Positions 1 through 9,600 of a stretch of 64,000 bases of DNA are shown here, one piece after another. The position numbers and the translations under genes were made by a program. Source of the DNA: Saccharina japonica (lineage: Eukaryota; Sar; Phaeophyceae; Laminariales; Laminariaceae); the NCBI GenBank assembly GCA_008828725.1, contig MEHQ01000681.1, positions 1-64,000 on the forward strand, in the 5' to 3' direction. The stretch's first letter is position 1. Each line of letters opens with the position of its first letter. The notes beneath the pieces are model-generated. The model did no database searches. It saw only the letters and a program-made list of their open reading frames with translations, and was not told the DNA's origin.

Positions 1-170
1 GATCTTCGCCCTTCCTTTCTCTCTCCTTCCTGGTCGTAACTCAGACCCGAGGTCACAAAGTAGGCTCTTCTCCCTCCTCCCCCACTACGGTTCTTGCCTC
101 CTTGCATTTTTATCGCGATAATATTTCAGCGCTTTCTTCCCTCGTCAACTCTCCTCGTCGAATTGTGCTC
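1..170 (+). repeat. Dispersed repeat family A, copy 1
   Basis: This pyrimidine-rich block of about 170 bp recurs with roughly 80-90% similarity at 16785-16975 and 18484-18672 (same strand) and at 7450-7615 (opposite strand). Shared landmarks are CTTCGCCCTTCC, GTAACTCAGACCC, CACTACGG, ATCGCG and TTTCTTCCCTCGTC. The copy is cut by the window edge. No open reading frame or inverted termini are visible, so its class is unknown. The 170-366 interval shows nothing else. Confidence 0.7.
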
Positions 171-339
171 ATCTACGCTGTAATGCGCTCTCGACAGTTA
201 GTTGGTGTCATAGAATAAAAACCTCCATTCGGAGACTCTTACCCTCGACCTCCAACCTAACAGGCTTCGTGGTTATCTATTAGACCACCGGGGCGACCGG
301 CTTTATTAGTATCGTAGTACTGTTTGTTACTAAGGTACT

Positions 340-2256
340 ATTAATAGCGCAACGCATCCGTTCGTTGTGGGTGATGCACAAGGGAATGGGAAGGGGGGGG
401 GGGCAACAGTTGTAAGGAAACCGCGGTTGACGAGAGAGGAAGGAGACAACCGACAGGATAGCAAGGTAACAGGCCGACTGTTAATAGTAGGTAGAACCCG
501 TCTAGACTACCCGTACCGCGCACCCTTGTGGCTGCTTCGAACGCGGCCCTGTTGTGTTTTGGTTTCCTTTTCCTTTTTCAAGTTTTGCCCCTCGTTTCTC
601 ATTCTTATCCCTGTGATAAGGAAGAAGTACTACCTGGCTTGGTGGATGGCGAGCTCGGTACTTTTTCTTGATTATTTCTGGTGTTCTTTCTTTCGTTTTA
701 TTTGCTTGATGTATGGCCTGTCGCAGCTCCCGCAGGGGAGCACGACGACAGCGATGCTACAACCCCTCGCTTTTTTTTGTTTCATTTCATTTTATTTTAT
801 TTTGCCGTGGTCGCTTTTTGCCTTCTTTGTTTTTCTGTCCTTCCGTGTTTTCTTAGTTTTTTTTAGGTTGTTGAGTTACGTTCGAATTAATTCGGACCTC
901 GTCCGCCGCATATGGAGTAGCGTCAGGGACCTTCGCGACATTCACGGCGTATCGGAGGAGGCAATGGCGAACGTGGTCCCCGAAAGCTGGCGGAACAGGG
1001 CGTTCCGTACGAATGACGATGGAGTAGCAGGGCAGTCTGATGTGGAGGTACTACCGGCACATGACGCCCAAACGATCAGCTCCCACAAGGCGCAGCACAA
1101 GCTGGGGCAGCAGGTGAACCGGGTACGGTACCAACGGTACGTTGCTTCCCTGGACCACCTCCCCGAGGCAGCAGTACCGTCGGATCCGAACGACGTGTTC
1201 ATGGGAATCGAACCGAGAGATCTTGCCAAGGCTCGGCAACGGAGCCTATCGGGACAAGGCGCTGTCGCCTGTTTGAGGGCAAGGCCGGTGGACCCGGCAC
1301 GAATCATACCGGCTTCGGAGTTCGTGTCTATGGGACGGCGTTTCCTGGGAATGGAGGAGCCCCTAGCGGCGAGGTGCCCCTGCTGCGAAGCGACGGATGC
1401 CAACACGCGACACGCGCGCACATGCCACCGAGCAGGCGCGCAGGTAAACCAGCATCAGCCGCTGGTCCACGCGCTGTCCCGCACCTTCAAGCGGTTATCC
1501 ATCCGCCATCAAGTGGAAAGCGGAGCGCCCTTCAACGCCGACAGGAACCTCCGCATGGATATAGTGATCGAGAGGGGAGGCCTCCGAGACGCTACATCGT
1601 CAGAGTACCGCAACAAGGCGATACTCCTCGATATCACGCATGCAGACCCCCAAGCGAGGGTCCACATGCGGGCTGGCAGCGCTGATCGAGGCGGATCAGC
1701 TGCCTCCACTTCTGAGGCGCGAAAGCGCAACCACTACGCTCGTGCAGGACACGTGTCCTTCGACGAGCGCAGCCATAAACTAGTCACCCTTGCGGTGGAA
1801 AGCTTTGGACGCCTCGGGAAGGAAGGTAGCGAGTTCATCGACCAGCTGGCGGCGAGCATCGTCGGAGGAACGGACGGGGGGTCCTTGTCAAGAAAAGGGG
1901 TATGTAAGGAGCACCTTTTCCAGGTCATATCGGTAACCACCCAGGTCGCGATCTCACGCCGGGTGCACCGATACAAGCTCGCCCTGCGAGACCGGCAGGC
2001 CGCCAGGGGGAGAAGGGAGGAGGAGGGAGGATTACTTCCCATGGCGTGGGGGTGGAATGTAGATACGGAGTAGGAAGCACGGCGAATAGATATATAGCAG
2101 GTACAATAATTGGGTAAAGGGTGCGTATTCTATACAGTACACGCAGAGGAGGAGAATAAGTTGTTGAATGAGAGTGGTGGTATTCGACGAAGTGTGTCAG
2201 CTTTTTCATTCTGAATGAATAATACCCTGCACATTGTCGGAAGGCAAATAATATAA
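340..2256 (+). mobile_element. LINE-like retroelement fragment with restriction-like endonuclease C-terminus
   Basis: The unit holds the coding remnant 367-2073 followed by a 3' untranslated tail (2074-2256). The tail is repeated at 3305-3470 and its 5' block (340-560) is repeated at 2345-2570, so two related units lie head-to-tail. No reverse transcriptase domain is seen in this window; if it existed it lay upstream or has been deleted. The CCHC-then-RLE order is known from R2-type and related non-LTR retrotransposons; the assignment here is inference from the C-terminal domain and 3' tail. Confidence 0.6.
367..2073 (+). CDS. LINE-type C-terminal protein: CCHC zinc knuckle plus PD-(D/E)XK-like endonuclease (remnant)
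   Basis: Open frame of 568 codons. Only the part from about residue 175 onward looks like real protein; residues 1-175 are hydrophobic, low complexity and read through the repeated 340-560 block, so the 5' end is doubtful. The ATG at 963 is a plausible internal start. A zinc knuckle C337-x2-C340-x8-H349-x3-C353 is followed by a restriction-like nuclease core, with RMD (D398) and, 24 residues later, LLDIT (D422), consistent with the PD-x(n)-D pattern. In site-specific LINEs this domain nicks target DNA for target-primed reverse transcription. It is probably a 5'-truncated copy, since no polymerase motifs precede it. It could also be a domesticated endonuclease gene, but the adjacent repeat copies argue for a transposon. 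Confidence 0.55.
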   Translation: MGDAQGNGKGGGATVVRKPRLTREEGDNRQDSKVTGRLLIVGRTRLDYPYRAPLWLLRTRPCCVLVSFSFFKFCPSFLILIPVIRKKYYLAWWMASSVLFLDYFWCSFFRFICLMYGLSQLPQGSTTTAMLQPLAFFCFISFYFILPWSLFAFFVFLSFRVFLVFFRLLSYVRINSDLVRRIWSSVRDLRDIHGVSEEAMANVVPESWRNRAFRTNDDGVAGQSDVEVLPAHDAQTISSHKAQHKLGQQVNRVRYQRYVASLDHLPEAAVPSDPNDVFMGIEPRDLAKARQRSLSGQGAVACLRARPVDPARIIPASEFVSMGRRFLGMEEPLAARCPCCEATDANTRHARTCHRAGAQVNQHQPLVHALSRTFKRLSIRHQVESGAPFNADRNLRMDIVIERGGLRDATSSEYRNKAILLDITHADPQARVHMRAGSADRGGSAASTSEARKRNHYARAGHVSFDERSHKLVTLAVESFGRLGKEGSEFIDQLAASIVGGTDGGSLSRKGVCKEHLFQVISVTTQVAISRRVHRYKLALRDRQAARGRREEEGGLLPMAWGWNVDTE

Positions 2257-2344
2257 TAAAAGTAATTCATTTTGTTTTTGTTATTTCCTCATCTCTCTCC
2301 TTGTCTTTCTTTCGTGTTTGGCACGAAGAGGAAACGGAATTGAG

Positions 2345-3470
2345 TAGGAAGCGCCACGTATCCGTTGTATGGGTGGAGCCCAAGGGAATGGAGACGGGGG
2401 GGGGGGGGCGGTTGGTAGGGAAACCGCGGCTGACAAACGCAGCAATGAGACGGCACACAGGGTAGCAAGGTACCAGAACGACCAGTTGGTAGAACTGTCT
2501 GTGTGCTGCCGGTACCACAAACTTCTGCGGCTGCCTGGAGGGTGCCTCTGTTGTGCTCGGATTGCCTGTCCTTTCCTTTCGTTCTTAGTCTTCCTCTGTT
2601 TACGTTGTTGTCATTTCATTATATTTTACTGTATATTGTCTGTTACATCTCCGGGAGAAGCACGACACTTTTTCTTTGTCTTTTGCTATATTTTTTGTTT
2701 GTGTGTTTGTTGATCTGTGTTACTATATTTATTTTTACTCTTTACTTTTCCTTCTTCCTTTTTTTCTTTTCTCTTTCACGCAGCTAGCTGTATTGCTAGC
2801 AGGGTAGGTCGTGTCTGTCGTATATGGCATTTCACTGTCTGCTCTGCTTACTGCATTGCAGGGTAGCATCTCTGTGTCGTAGTTTTGTGACCACATAATG
2901 ACTGGTACTTCTCTAGGATGAAGAATCGGCACGGACACTGGGTGTGTGTTATTCACGTTGAACCTTCCTTTCTCGTACCCGTCGACATCCAGCACGCCCA
3001 GTATCCGTACCGATTCTTCATCCTGTGCTGGATGTCGACGGGTAGAAAGGACGGTTTAACGTGAAGAACACACACACATTAGTCAGTCGTTAGTACTATT
3101 AGGAAGTCATTGGTATTATTAGCAAGTAATCAGTACTATATAGTATTAATAGTAAGTCACCCATAAACTAACCCTGACAAAACATGAAAATGCAACCCGA
3201 CAGCCATGCCAATATTATAATATACACTAGGGCAATATATGTACATGTACATACAACAACTTAACACTTACAACACGAATGAATGGTGTTCCGACGATCA
3301 GACATAGCAGGTGCATACAATAATTGGGTAAAGGGTGCGTATTCTATTGAGTGCACGCAGAGGAGGAGAAGTGGTTGAATGAGAGTGGTGGTATTCGACG
3401 AATTGTGTCAGCTTTTCCATTCTGAATGAATAGCGCCCTGCACATTGTCGGAAGGCAAATAGTATAATAA
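2345..3470 (+). mobile_element. Second, internally deleted copy of the RLE LINE unit
   Basis: 2345-2570 matches 340-560 (shared AAGGGAATGG, a G run, GGAAACCGCGG) and 3305-3470 matches the 3' tail 2096-2260 (shared TTGGGTAAAGGGTGCGTATT, GAATGAGAGTGGTGGTATTC, GCACATTGTCGGAAGG). The coding region is missing between them. The tail ends in an AATATAATAA-like stretch. Foreign sequence, including the nested inverted repeat at 2897-3073, occupies the gap. Confidence 0.5.
2897..3073. repeat. Short repeat with an inverted copy of itself inserted inside it
   Basis: A unit reading GATGAAGAATCGGCAC...ACTGGG then GTGCTGGATGTCGACGGGTA...GTGAAGAACACAC is contiguous at 6461-6535. Here it is split: the left half is at 2918-2942, a full reverse complement of the unit at 2943-3025, then the right half at 3026-3073. 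The result is two interleaved inverted pairs. Confidence 0.7.
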
Positions 3471-4319
3471 TAAGACATACATGCCCTTCTAAGGCACACG
3501 CCTTATTGGGACGACTTACGGGGCGCATGCCTTATTGGGTAGTTCCTCAGGTAAGGAGTATACTAATAGCCACTCGTAAATGTTCAGGCCAAAATATGCT
3601 ACCCTTATTGTAGCACGCATCCCCTATCCCCTATCCCCTGCCCCGGCAGGCAGGCATTTCTGTGCCCGATGCTGTAATGATTGTCACATTTTTTTTTCAA
3701 CTTTTCCCCACTGAATGAAGGAGTTCTATTTTTTCTTTTTTTGGTACGTAAAGAATAATCGGTGGGGACGTACGTATCGGTGTGTGACCAGCAGGCGTAA
3801 ATCTGCCCGCTCAGGCGAACTTCTCAGACGTGCCCGCATATAATGATGCTGTTTCTAAGGAGGCAGGGTTTTGTCACGAAGCTGTAAGGCATTCATTCGT
3901 TCCCGACGGTGAGCTTATTCTTGGCTTCGGCTATCGGCGGCCACCACCCCGACCCGGAACTCTAACCCTAACCCTAACCCTAACGAGAGGCATGCCTGCT
4001 TGGGGTGCCACCTGGTCGTTGTGCTTGGAAAGGCTCTATTTTCAGTGCGGGCACATCTGAGGAAGTTGGCCTGCGCGGGCAGATCTACTCGAGCACGCAT
4101 GTGACGGCGCCCCCCCCGGTCCAATAGAACAAGACCGGGGGCCCTACCCAAATACATATTCTGAGCATGAGACATGGAAGGCGATATTGAGAACAGCAAA
4201 ATGCCCCCACTATTGAAATAATACACGAAAATAAGGACGGGCACCTTTTTCCTGAAAGAAGCAGTGTGGAGGAGAAGTGGTCGGGGTTTATCGGTGTGAC
4301 GGCCCCGCCTCAGTGAGGA
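3471..4319. other. Gene-free stretch with interstitial telomere-like repeat
   Basis: Contains CCCTATC-type repeats near 3606-3640 and (CCCTAA)n at 3962-3984, about four units of the TTAGGG telomere motif. No coding region, RNA gene or transposon terminus could be supported elsewhere in it. Confidence 0.5.
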
Positions 4320-4502
4320 TACACTACAGGACACCTAATAAGAAACAGGCTAATAAGAAAGCCAGGCTGAGATTTAGAGGGGAAAACAAAAATCGGGAGT
4401 CGCAATCTTGAAAGTAGTGTAGAAAGCACCCTCTCTCAGATAAGAAATTCAGCCTGGACCAGATTTCCTGTTTCTTATGACAGCAGGTGTCCTGTACTGT
4501 AG
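4320..4502 (-). mobile_element. MITE family M1 (TACAGTACAGGACACC termini)
   Basis: About 183 bp with inverted ends: CTACAGGACACCTAATAAG on the left and CTTATGACAGCAGGTGTCC on the right. Other copies in the opposite orientation are at 42576-42758, 61385-61562 and 63038-63215. Internal landmarks CCAGGCTG, CACCCTCTCTCA and GTAGAAAGCACC are shared. No coding capacity, so it is a non-autonomous DNA element; the superfamily is not clear. Confidence 0.75.
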
Positions 4503-5104
4503 ACCAAGACCGGTATAAAGCCCTACGAACCCTAAACAAGTTAGGAACACGGCGGGCGATACTGCTGTATGTATAACAATGCCTCCACTACGAGAAAATA
4601 AAAAAAACACGAATATTTCATAAGTTCATCGGCAAGGGGTTACCGTAACGCCAAAACACAATCGAAACCCAAATCCAGACCATTGTGATTACGCGCTGCC
4701 GACCAACAGATCATGTTGGTGCCTATATTTGCCACAATTTGGGAGCCCTGATCCTCTGCATTGAGTCCGTGAGCTCCGGAATACACGAACCACAGCAGGA
4801 AGCCTCGTAACCGCTGCCTGATTCAAGTCCGGGAAGAAGCGTGCTAATCCTCCGCTCTAAACAATCAAAATTCTCTATCGCCATGGCAAGCGAGTTGAAA
4901 ACCGCTGGAAAACTCGTGCCTTTTTGGCAGTATAAACATCGGCTCAAAATGAGCCGATTCTTTGTTCATATGTACGTACAGTTTAGGAGGAAAACGTTTT
5001 TTTCAAGCGTCAGTTTACCTCCGCGAGAGAGAGTTTTTTGCTTTGGCGCTAATGCAAGAATTGTTCATTTCCTCGCCCTTCTTTCGTCATAGCTCCAATC
5101 CGTG
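4503..5104. other. Gene-free stretch
   Basis: No supported gene. A minus-strand open frame at 4723-4947 (74 codons) has fairly normal protein composition but matches nothing I recognise and has no convincing splice context. Confidence 0.3.
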
Positions 5105-5262
5105 GTCCCCAAGCAGCCCCCCCCCCCGCCCCCCGACTGCAAGTAATGTCTGCCTGGTGGGTGAAAACCCAACGTGCTCCGTCTCGGCATTGTAGGGATG
5201 CGAGGGTCTATGGCCATACGACTACGGCCATGCACGACATGAGTACACCCCCTCCCCCACCG
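5105..5262 (+). mobile_element. 5'-truncated poly(C)-tailed LINE (family C), sense strand
   Basis: Reads through a short conserved ORF end (…NVCLVGENPTCSVSAL then stop), then GGGTCTATGGCCATACGAC, GGCCATGCACGACATGAGTA and a C-rich terminus at 5248-5262. The same 3' end is found at eight or so other places in the window. A C run also precedes the copy. Confidence 0.65.
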
Positions 5263-6134
5263 CCTGCTGCAGATTACGAGGGTTGGTTTTCATTGTGCGA
5301 TGAGGCCACTTTTTCGTCACTCGTCGATTTACTCACGTACGTATACACACGACGGGTCGTTACGTGCTCACGCGTGTCACAACTAAACAGGAAGCTTTCA
5401 GCGTTCAGTTCGACAAAGTACCCACCCCCAAAAAAATACCAAATACTGTTTTTACCGGGACTCAAACTGAGGACCTGCCGTGTGCAGGGCTACGAAACAC
5501 CTACTTAATAATTATATCACCGGGACCGGCCGGCGTACGAGTCCAAGATCGATTTTGGGGCTATTTCGTGGGTCGTACGTAGGAGTGAGTAGCTGTATCA
5601 CCTAAACAATGTGCCGGAAGACACTCGCGCGGACCATGTGAGAAATAAATTATTGAAAGAGCCAACCAAAGGCGAAGCAACCCATGTACATCTTGGCATG
5701 TGGCGCATGGACCACTCGTGCAAGGTACCCAGGGTGCCCGGTCTGTGCGTGTTGAGCCGAAGGGCTGATGGTCGCGACCGGCGCGTGTGTCGCACGCCCA
5801 AAGGGCAAATATAACTACCCATTTTCGGCCACAAATTGAAGGGTGTACCCGTTTTTGCCCTTAAGCCTATTGGCATTCCTGTTGTTGTTAAATTGTTGTT
5901 ATTTGCTCAGTTCGCCCGGCACTCCCCATACTTCGGTTAACCCAAGGGCACAAGGCATACCTGCTGGTATACAGTAGTCCTTCCACAGAGGGCTCTCCCC
6001 TAGGCTTCCCCGGTGCCTACCTTCAATACTTTTTTCAGAACTTCCAATGCTCGGTCATTAGCTACTTAGCTACTTGCCGATTTGAAGGAATCATACTCGG
6101 TGCCAACTTCTCGAAAAATGACCAGAATGGCGGC
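5263..6134. other. Gene-free stretch with weak tRNA-like segment on minus strand (5440-5535)
   Basis: On the minus strand 5535-5440 resembles a degraded tRNA: an A-box-like TTATTAAGTAGGTG, an anticodon-arm-like CCTGCACACGGCAGG and a B-box-like AGTTTGAGTCCCGG. The T stem does not pair, so it is not a functional tRNA; a tRNA-derived SINE head is possible. ORFs around 5600-5876 exist on both strands but are unrecognised. Confidence 0.2.
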
Positions 6135-6295
6135 ATGTAGGGGGGGGGGGGGGTACTCATTTGTTGCTTGCCTTAGTCATCTGACCATTGATCACGTATC
6201 CCTTTCGAGACGAAGCACCGTTCCTACTCCTAATAGAGACACCCCCAACAGTTGGGCGCTCATTACGTTGTTTTCACATACTACATAGAAACGTT
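6135..6295 (-). mobile_element. 5'-truncated poly(C)-tailed LINE (family C), antisense
   Basis: Starts with a G run (6139-6152) and continues as the reverse complement of the tail seen at 8890-9015: GTACTCAT, CCCTTTCGAGACG, CACCGTTCCTACTCCTAATA, GCGCTCATTACGTTG. In sense orientation it encodes the same terminal ORF residues as the 8.3-9.0 kb copy. Confidence 0.65.
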
Positions 6296-6614
6296 TTGTA
6301 GGGGCAGGGGGGGGGGGGTCACCCTTCCCCTGCCTGGGTCTCTCTTCGCCCTGGGAAAAACTAGGACTACTGCAATTGCACTATACGAATTTCGTACTAC
6401 TGGTTCGTGTTGTTTCTGTCTCGTAGTGTGCGACCACAGAGCTAGTATATCTCTAAGGCGAATGAAGAATCAGCACGGTCACTGGGTGTGCTGGATATCG
6501 ATGTTTAGAAATACCGGCTCTATGTGAAGAACGCACACGCCTACCCACCAATCCCACCAGTTTGGGTAGCTGCATCCCCTTCCCTAGCCGCCTACCCACC
6601 AAGTGGCGAGACTC
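6296..6614. other. Repeat-derived 3' flank of the acyltransferase gene
   Basis: 6415-6535 carries the intact form of the short unit that is rearranged at 2897-3073. A second G run occurs at 6307-6318. Nothing else is supported here. Confidence 0.4.
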
Positions 6615-9600
6615 TTACGCCTGTTTGCTGCTCGCTCGACCCGGCTCGAATGACTCAGACGGCTTATGCCCCTGTATTGCCGACACCCTCTCCGATAGCG
6701 CACGCGTTCTCGGCATTTCATTTCCCATCAAAACCGCCATCCAATTTCGTAAAAACCCTCTTGGAGGGGACCAAAAAGCCGAGCGTGTTCGGTGCGCTGG
6801 ACGGGAGAGGGGTAGCGCGCGGTTGCCCACCGCTGGCCGAGAGGAGTCCACGGTACCTCCTGAACAGTCGTTCCTGGAAGTGTCGTTATTTTTAGAGCTA
6901 CCTTGTTCGTCGGTCGGTGTCTTGCGAGCCCTGCTAAGGTCGAGAGAAGTCAACCCGATGCTCACGAGGAAGCATTGCTGGAGGACAACGAGGACAACGA
7001 GATGGGGAGAGGCGAACCGCACGGCAAGGGGCGGCGAGGATGGGCGAAAGGGCGCATCAACGGGGCGGCGAGGAGAGGCAAAAGGCACGTCAAGGGGTGG
7101 GGAGGCACGGTAAGGAAGGCAAGGGCAAGGCAAGGCAAGGCAAGGCAAGGCAAGGCAAGGCAAGGCAAGGCAAGGCAAGGCAAGGCAAGGCAAGGCAAGG
7201 CAAGGCAAGGCAAGGCAAGGCAACAAAAGGAAGCAAGGCAGACACGACGGCAGCAAATATTCGGACGCAGATATATCTACTGGCGAGTAAAGGACCAGCC
7301 AGCAGAGTCTTCCCGGCAGCAGCCGACGAACCATCCTACAATACGGCTAGCAAACTGTCAGTCGAGCCCCCCGAGCCCGGACGAACTATAACCTGCCCTG
7401 CCACCGTGCGCGCGAAACGAAGTCGTACAAACAACAACGATTGCTGTGTATAACAAGGGGGAAAAGGACGGAAATATTCTCGCGATAAAAATGCAAGGCA
7501 CGAACCATAGCGGCGAGGGGGGAGAATGTCCTGCTATGTGACCCCGGATCTGAGTTACGGCTAGGAGGGAGAGAGAAGAAGAAGGACGAAGACAATAAAA
7601 GGGATGGAAACGGTAAACAAATATGACACACTGCGGGCGGGAGCGAGACGGTCCTTCTTCGGCGTGGCTCGCGAGGGTGGAGCAGAGCCATCCCCAAACA
7701 AAAAATCAAAGGACCGCGCAGCCGGCGTCAAGACCACCGATCATATCGCACTGACACTAGTGCGCAGTGCACGCATGCATCTTTGCGTGGCCAGTACCTG
7801 GGAAGCTAGCGCCATCGTCAGGAAGCCGCCGACCAGGGCGTAGAGAGAAACCGATGCTTCCTCGCCTCCACCGTTGCGCCGCAGCAGGCAGAGGGCAAAC
7901 CCGGGCCAGAGCAACTGCAGAGGGGGGCAAACCAAGAGTGGGACAAGCTTCAGTTTAACACTCGCTCTTCTCGTGGGCTTTCAGATACCAAAGAAGATTA
8001 TTCCACCGGGTTCGAAGTTCCGAAGTTCAGCCCTCAGTGGTGACAGCAACCTACCGATCGGAGTACCCACCACAGTTCTAGGGTTTCGGCATTCCCACTT
8101 TTCGTCGGTTTTCATCGATCTTTTGCCAGCTCGAGTTCTCACGCATTCAGCGCATCCCAATATATATTCGTATAGGGTTCGGCATTTCTACCACTTGACT
8201 TCCATCGAACTTTTTTCCAGCTTGGGCTGTCTTGCTCTCTGCGCACCCCAGCACAGGGTTCTGCATTTCTACTGTTCGTCCACTTTCACCGGACTAGTGC
8301 CACGGAAGGGGGAAGGGGACCCACCCTTTCTTTCACCACCACATTTAAGCCACTCGAAAATTGAAGTTGAAGAAAATAATTTGTTGGTGCAACGTAACAA
8401 TCACCCCCATGGTGGTGAACATCGCGGAACCAGAAATCAGAAAACCTTATTACTACAAAAAAAGGGTGAGACATCGTCCGAATTGCTCTGAGGGGCTGCA
8501 AAGCAAGGACATTAAGGTGACCCCCCCCCCTCCAAATTTGCACGGTCCAATGGACATTGCGAAAACGCTGAAACTGCGATGTCATGTAGGGGACCTGGAC
8601 CTGCCAGAAAGAGGAAGGAGGTATACCAGTAGTCGGGAGGAGGAGGAAGTAGATGCATAGATATGCCCTTGTGGCGAAGCAATAGAGGGAAGAACTCACA
8701 TAGTGGGAGAATGTGAATTGTACAAGGAGGAACGGGATCATTAGAGGAGGAGGTGAGGAAAGTAGATGAAAGTGACATGGGGAAGTTTGGTACACTAGAT
8801 AGTAGCGAGAAAACGATCGCTATCTTAGGAGATAGATGGTGGCCACAGGCGGCGAAACAGGAAGGGGATATGATCAGCAAAACAAATATATGTAATATAC
8901 GGAAACAACGTAATGAGCGCCCAACTGCTGTTGGAGGTGTCTCTATTAGGAGTAGGAACGGTGCTCCGTCTTGAAAGGGATGCGTGGTCTATGGTCATAC
9001 GACTACGTACGGCCATGCACATGAGTCCCCCCCCCTAGCGAGGGTCTATGGTCATATGACTACGGCCGTGCACGATATGAGTACCCCCCCCCCCCACCCC
9101 CCCTACCGGGTCTATGGATAGACAACTGCGGCCATGAATGCATATGAAGTACACCCCTCCCTACCGAAACACCAGCCATCGATGCTCGCAAACCCACGCT
9201 CTCGCGCGTACCTGGTCGGGAAGACCTGCTCCGCAGCCACCAGCAGTCGCGGCGGAGAGGGCCATCATCTTAAGGGAGAACCAGAACGACAGCCCCGACA
9301 GCAGAACCAGGAAGAACAGGAAGAAGCGTCGGTTGCGCTCGGCGATGCATTGGCCCACCCAGACGCAGTGGTGATCTCTCCCTCGGAACGTGCACCTGCG
9401 GGAGACAAACAGAGGTCGAGCGAGTGGCAGCGGCGAATACAGTACGCAGCCGCATTTTAAATACGTACCAAGTATATATTTGTGACAATTATGGTACAGT
9501 ACGCGACTTGTTGTTACTAGTTTTGGAACGTAAAAGTTTCAGGCTTAGTTTTTTTTTGTACCTTTTTAGAGTTTACAGCAATTATGTAAGCATTCGTGTT

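Noticed and set aside
3962-3984. Telomere
   Set aside because: Only about four CCCTAA units embedded in ordinary sequence; an interstitial remnant at most. Similar short pieces occur at 27813 and 28350.
6615-7334. 239-codon minus-strand ORF
   Set aside because: Only its last part (6832-6615) is coding, as the final acyltransferase exon, and 6977-6902 is an exon in another register; the rest reads through the (GGCAA)n repeat.
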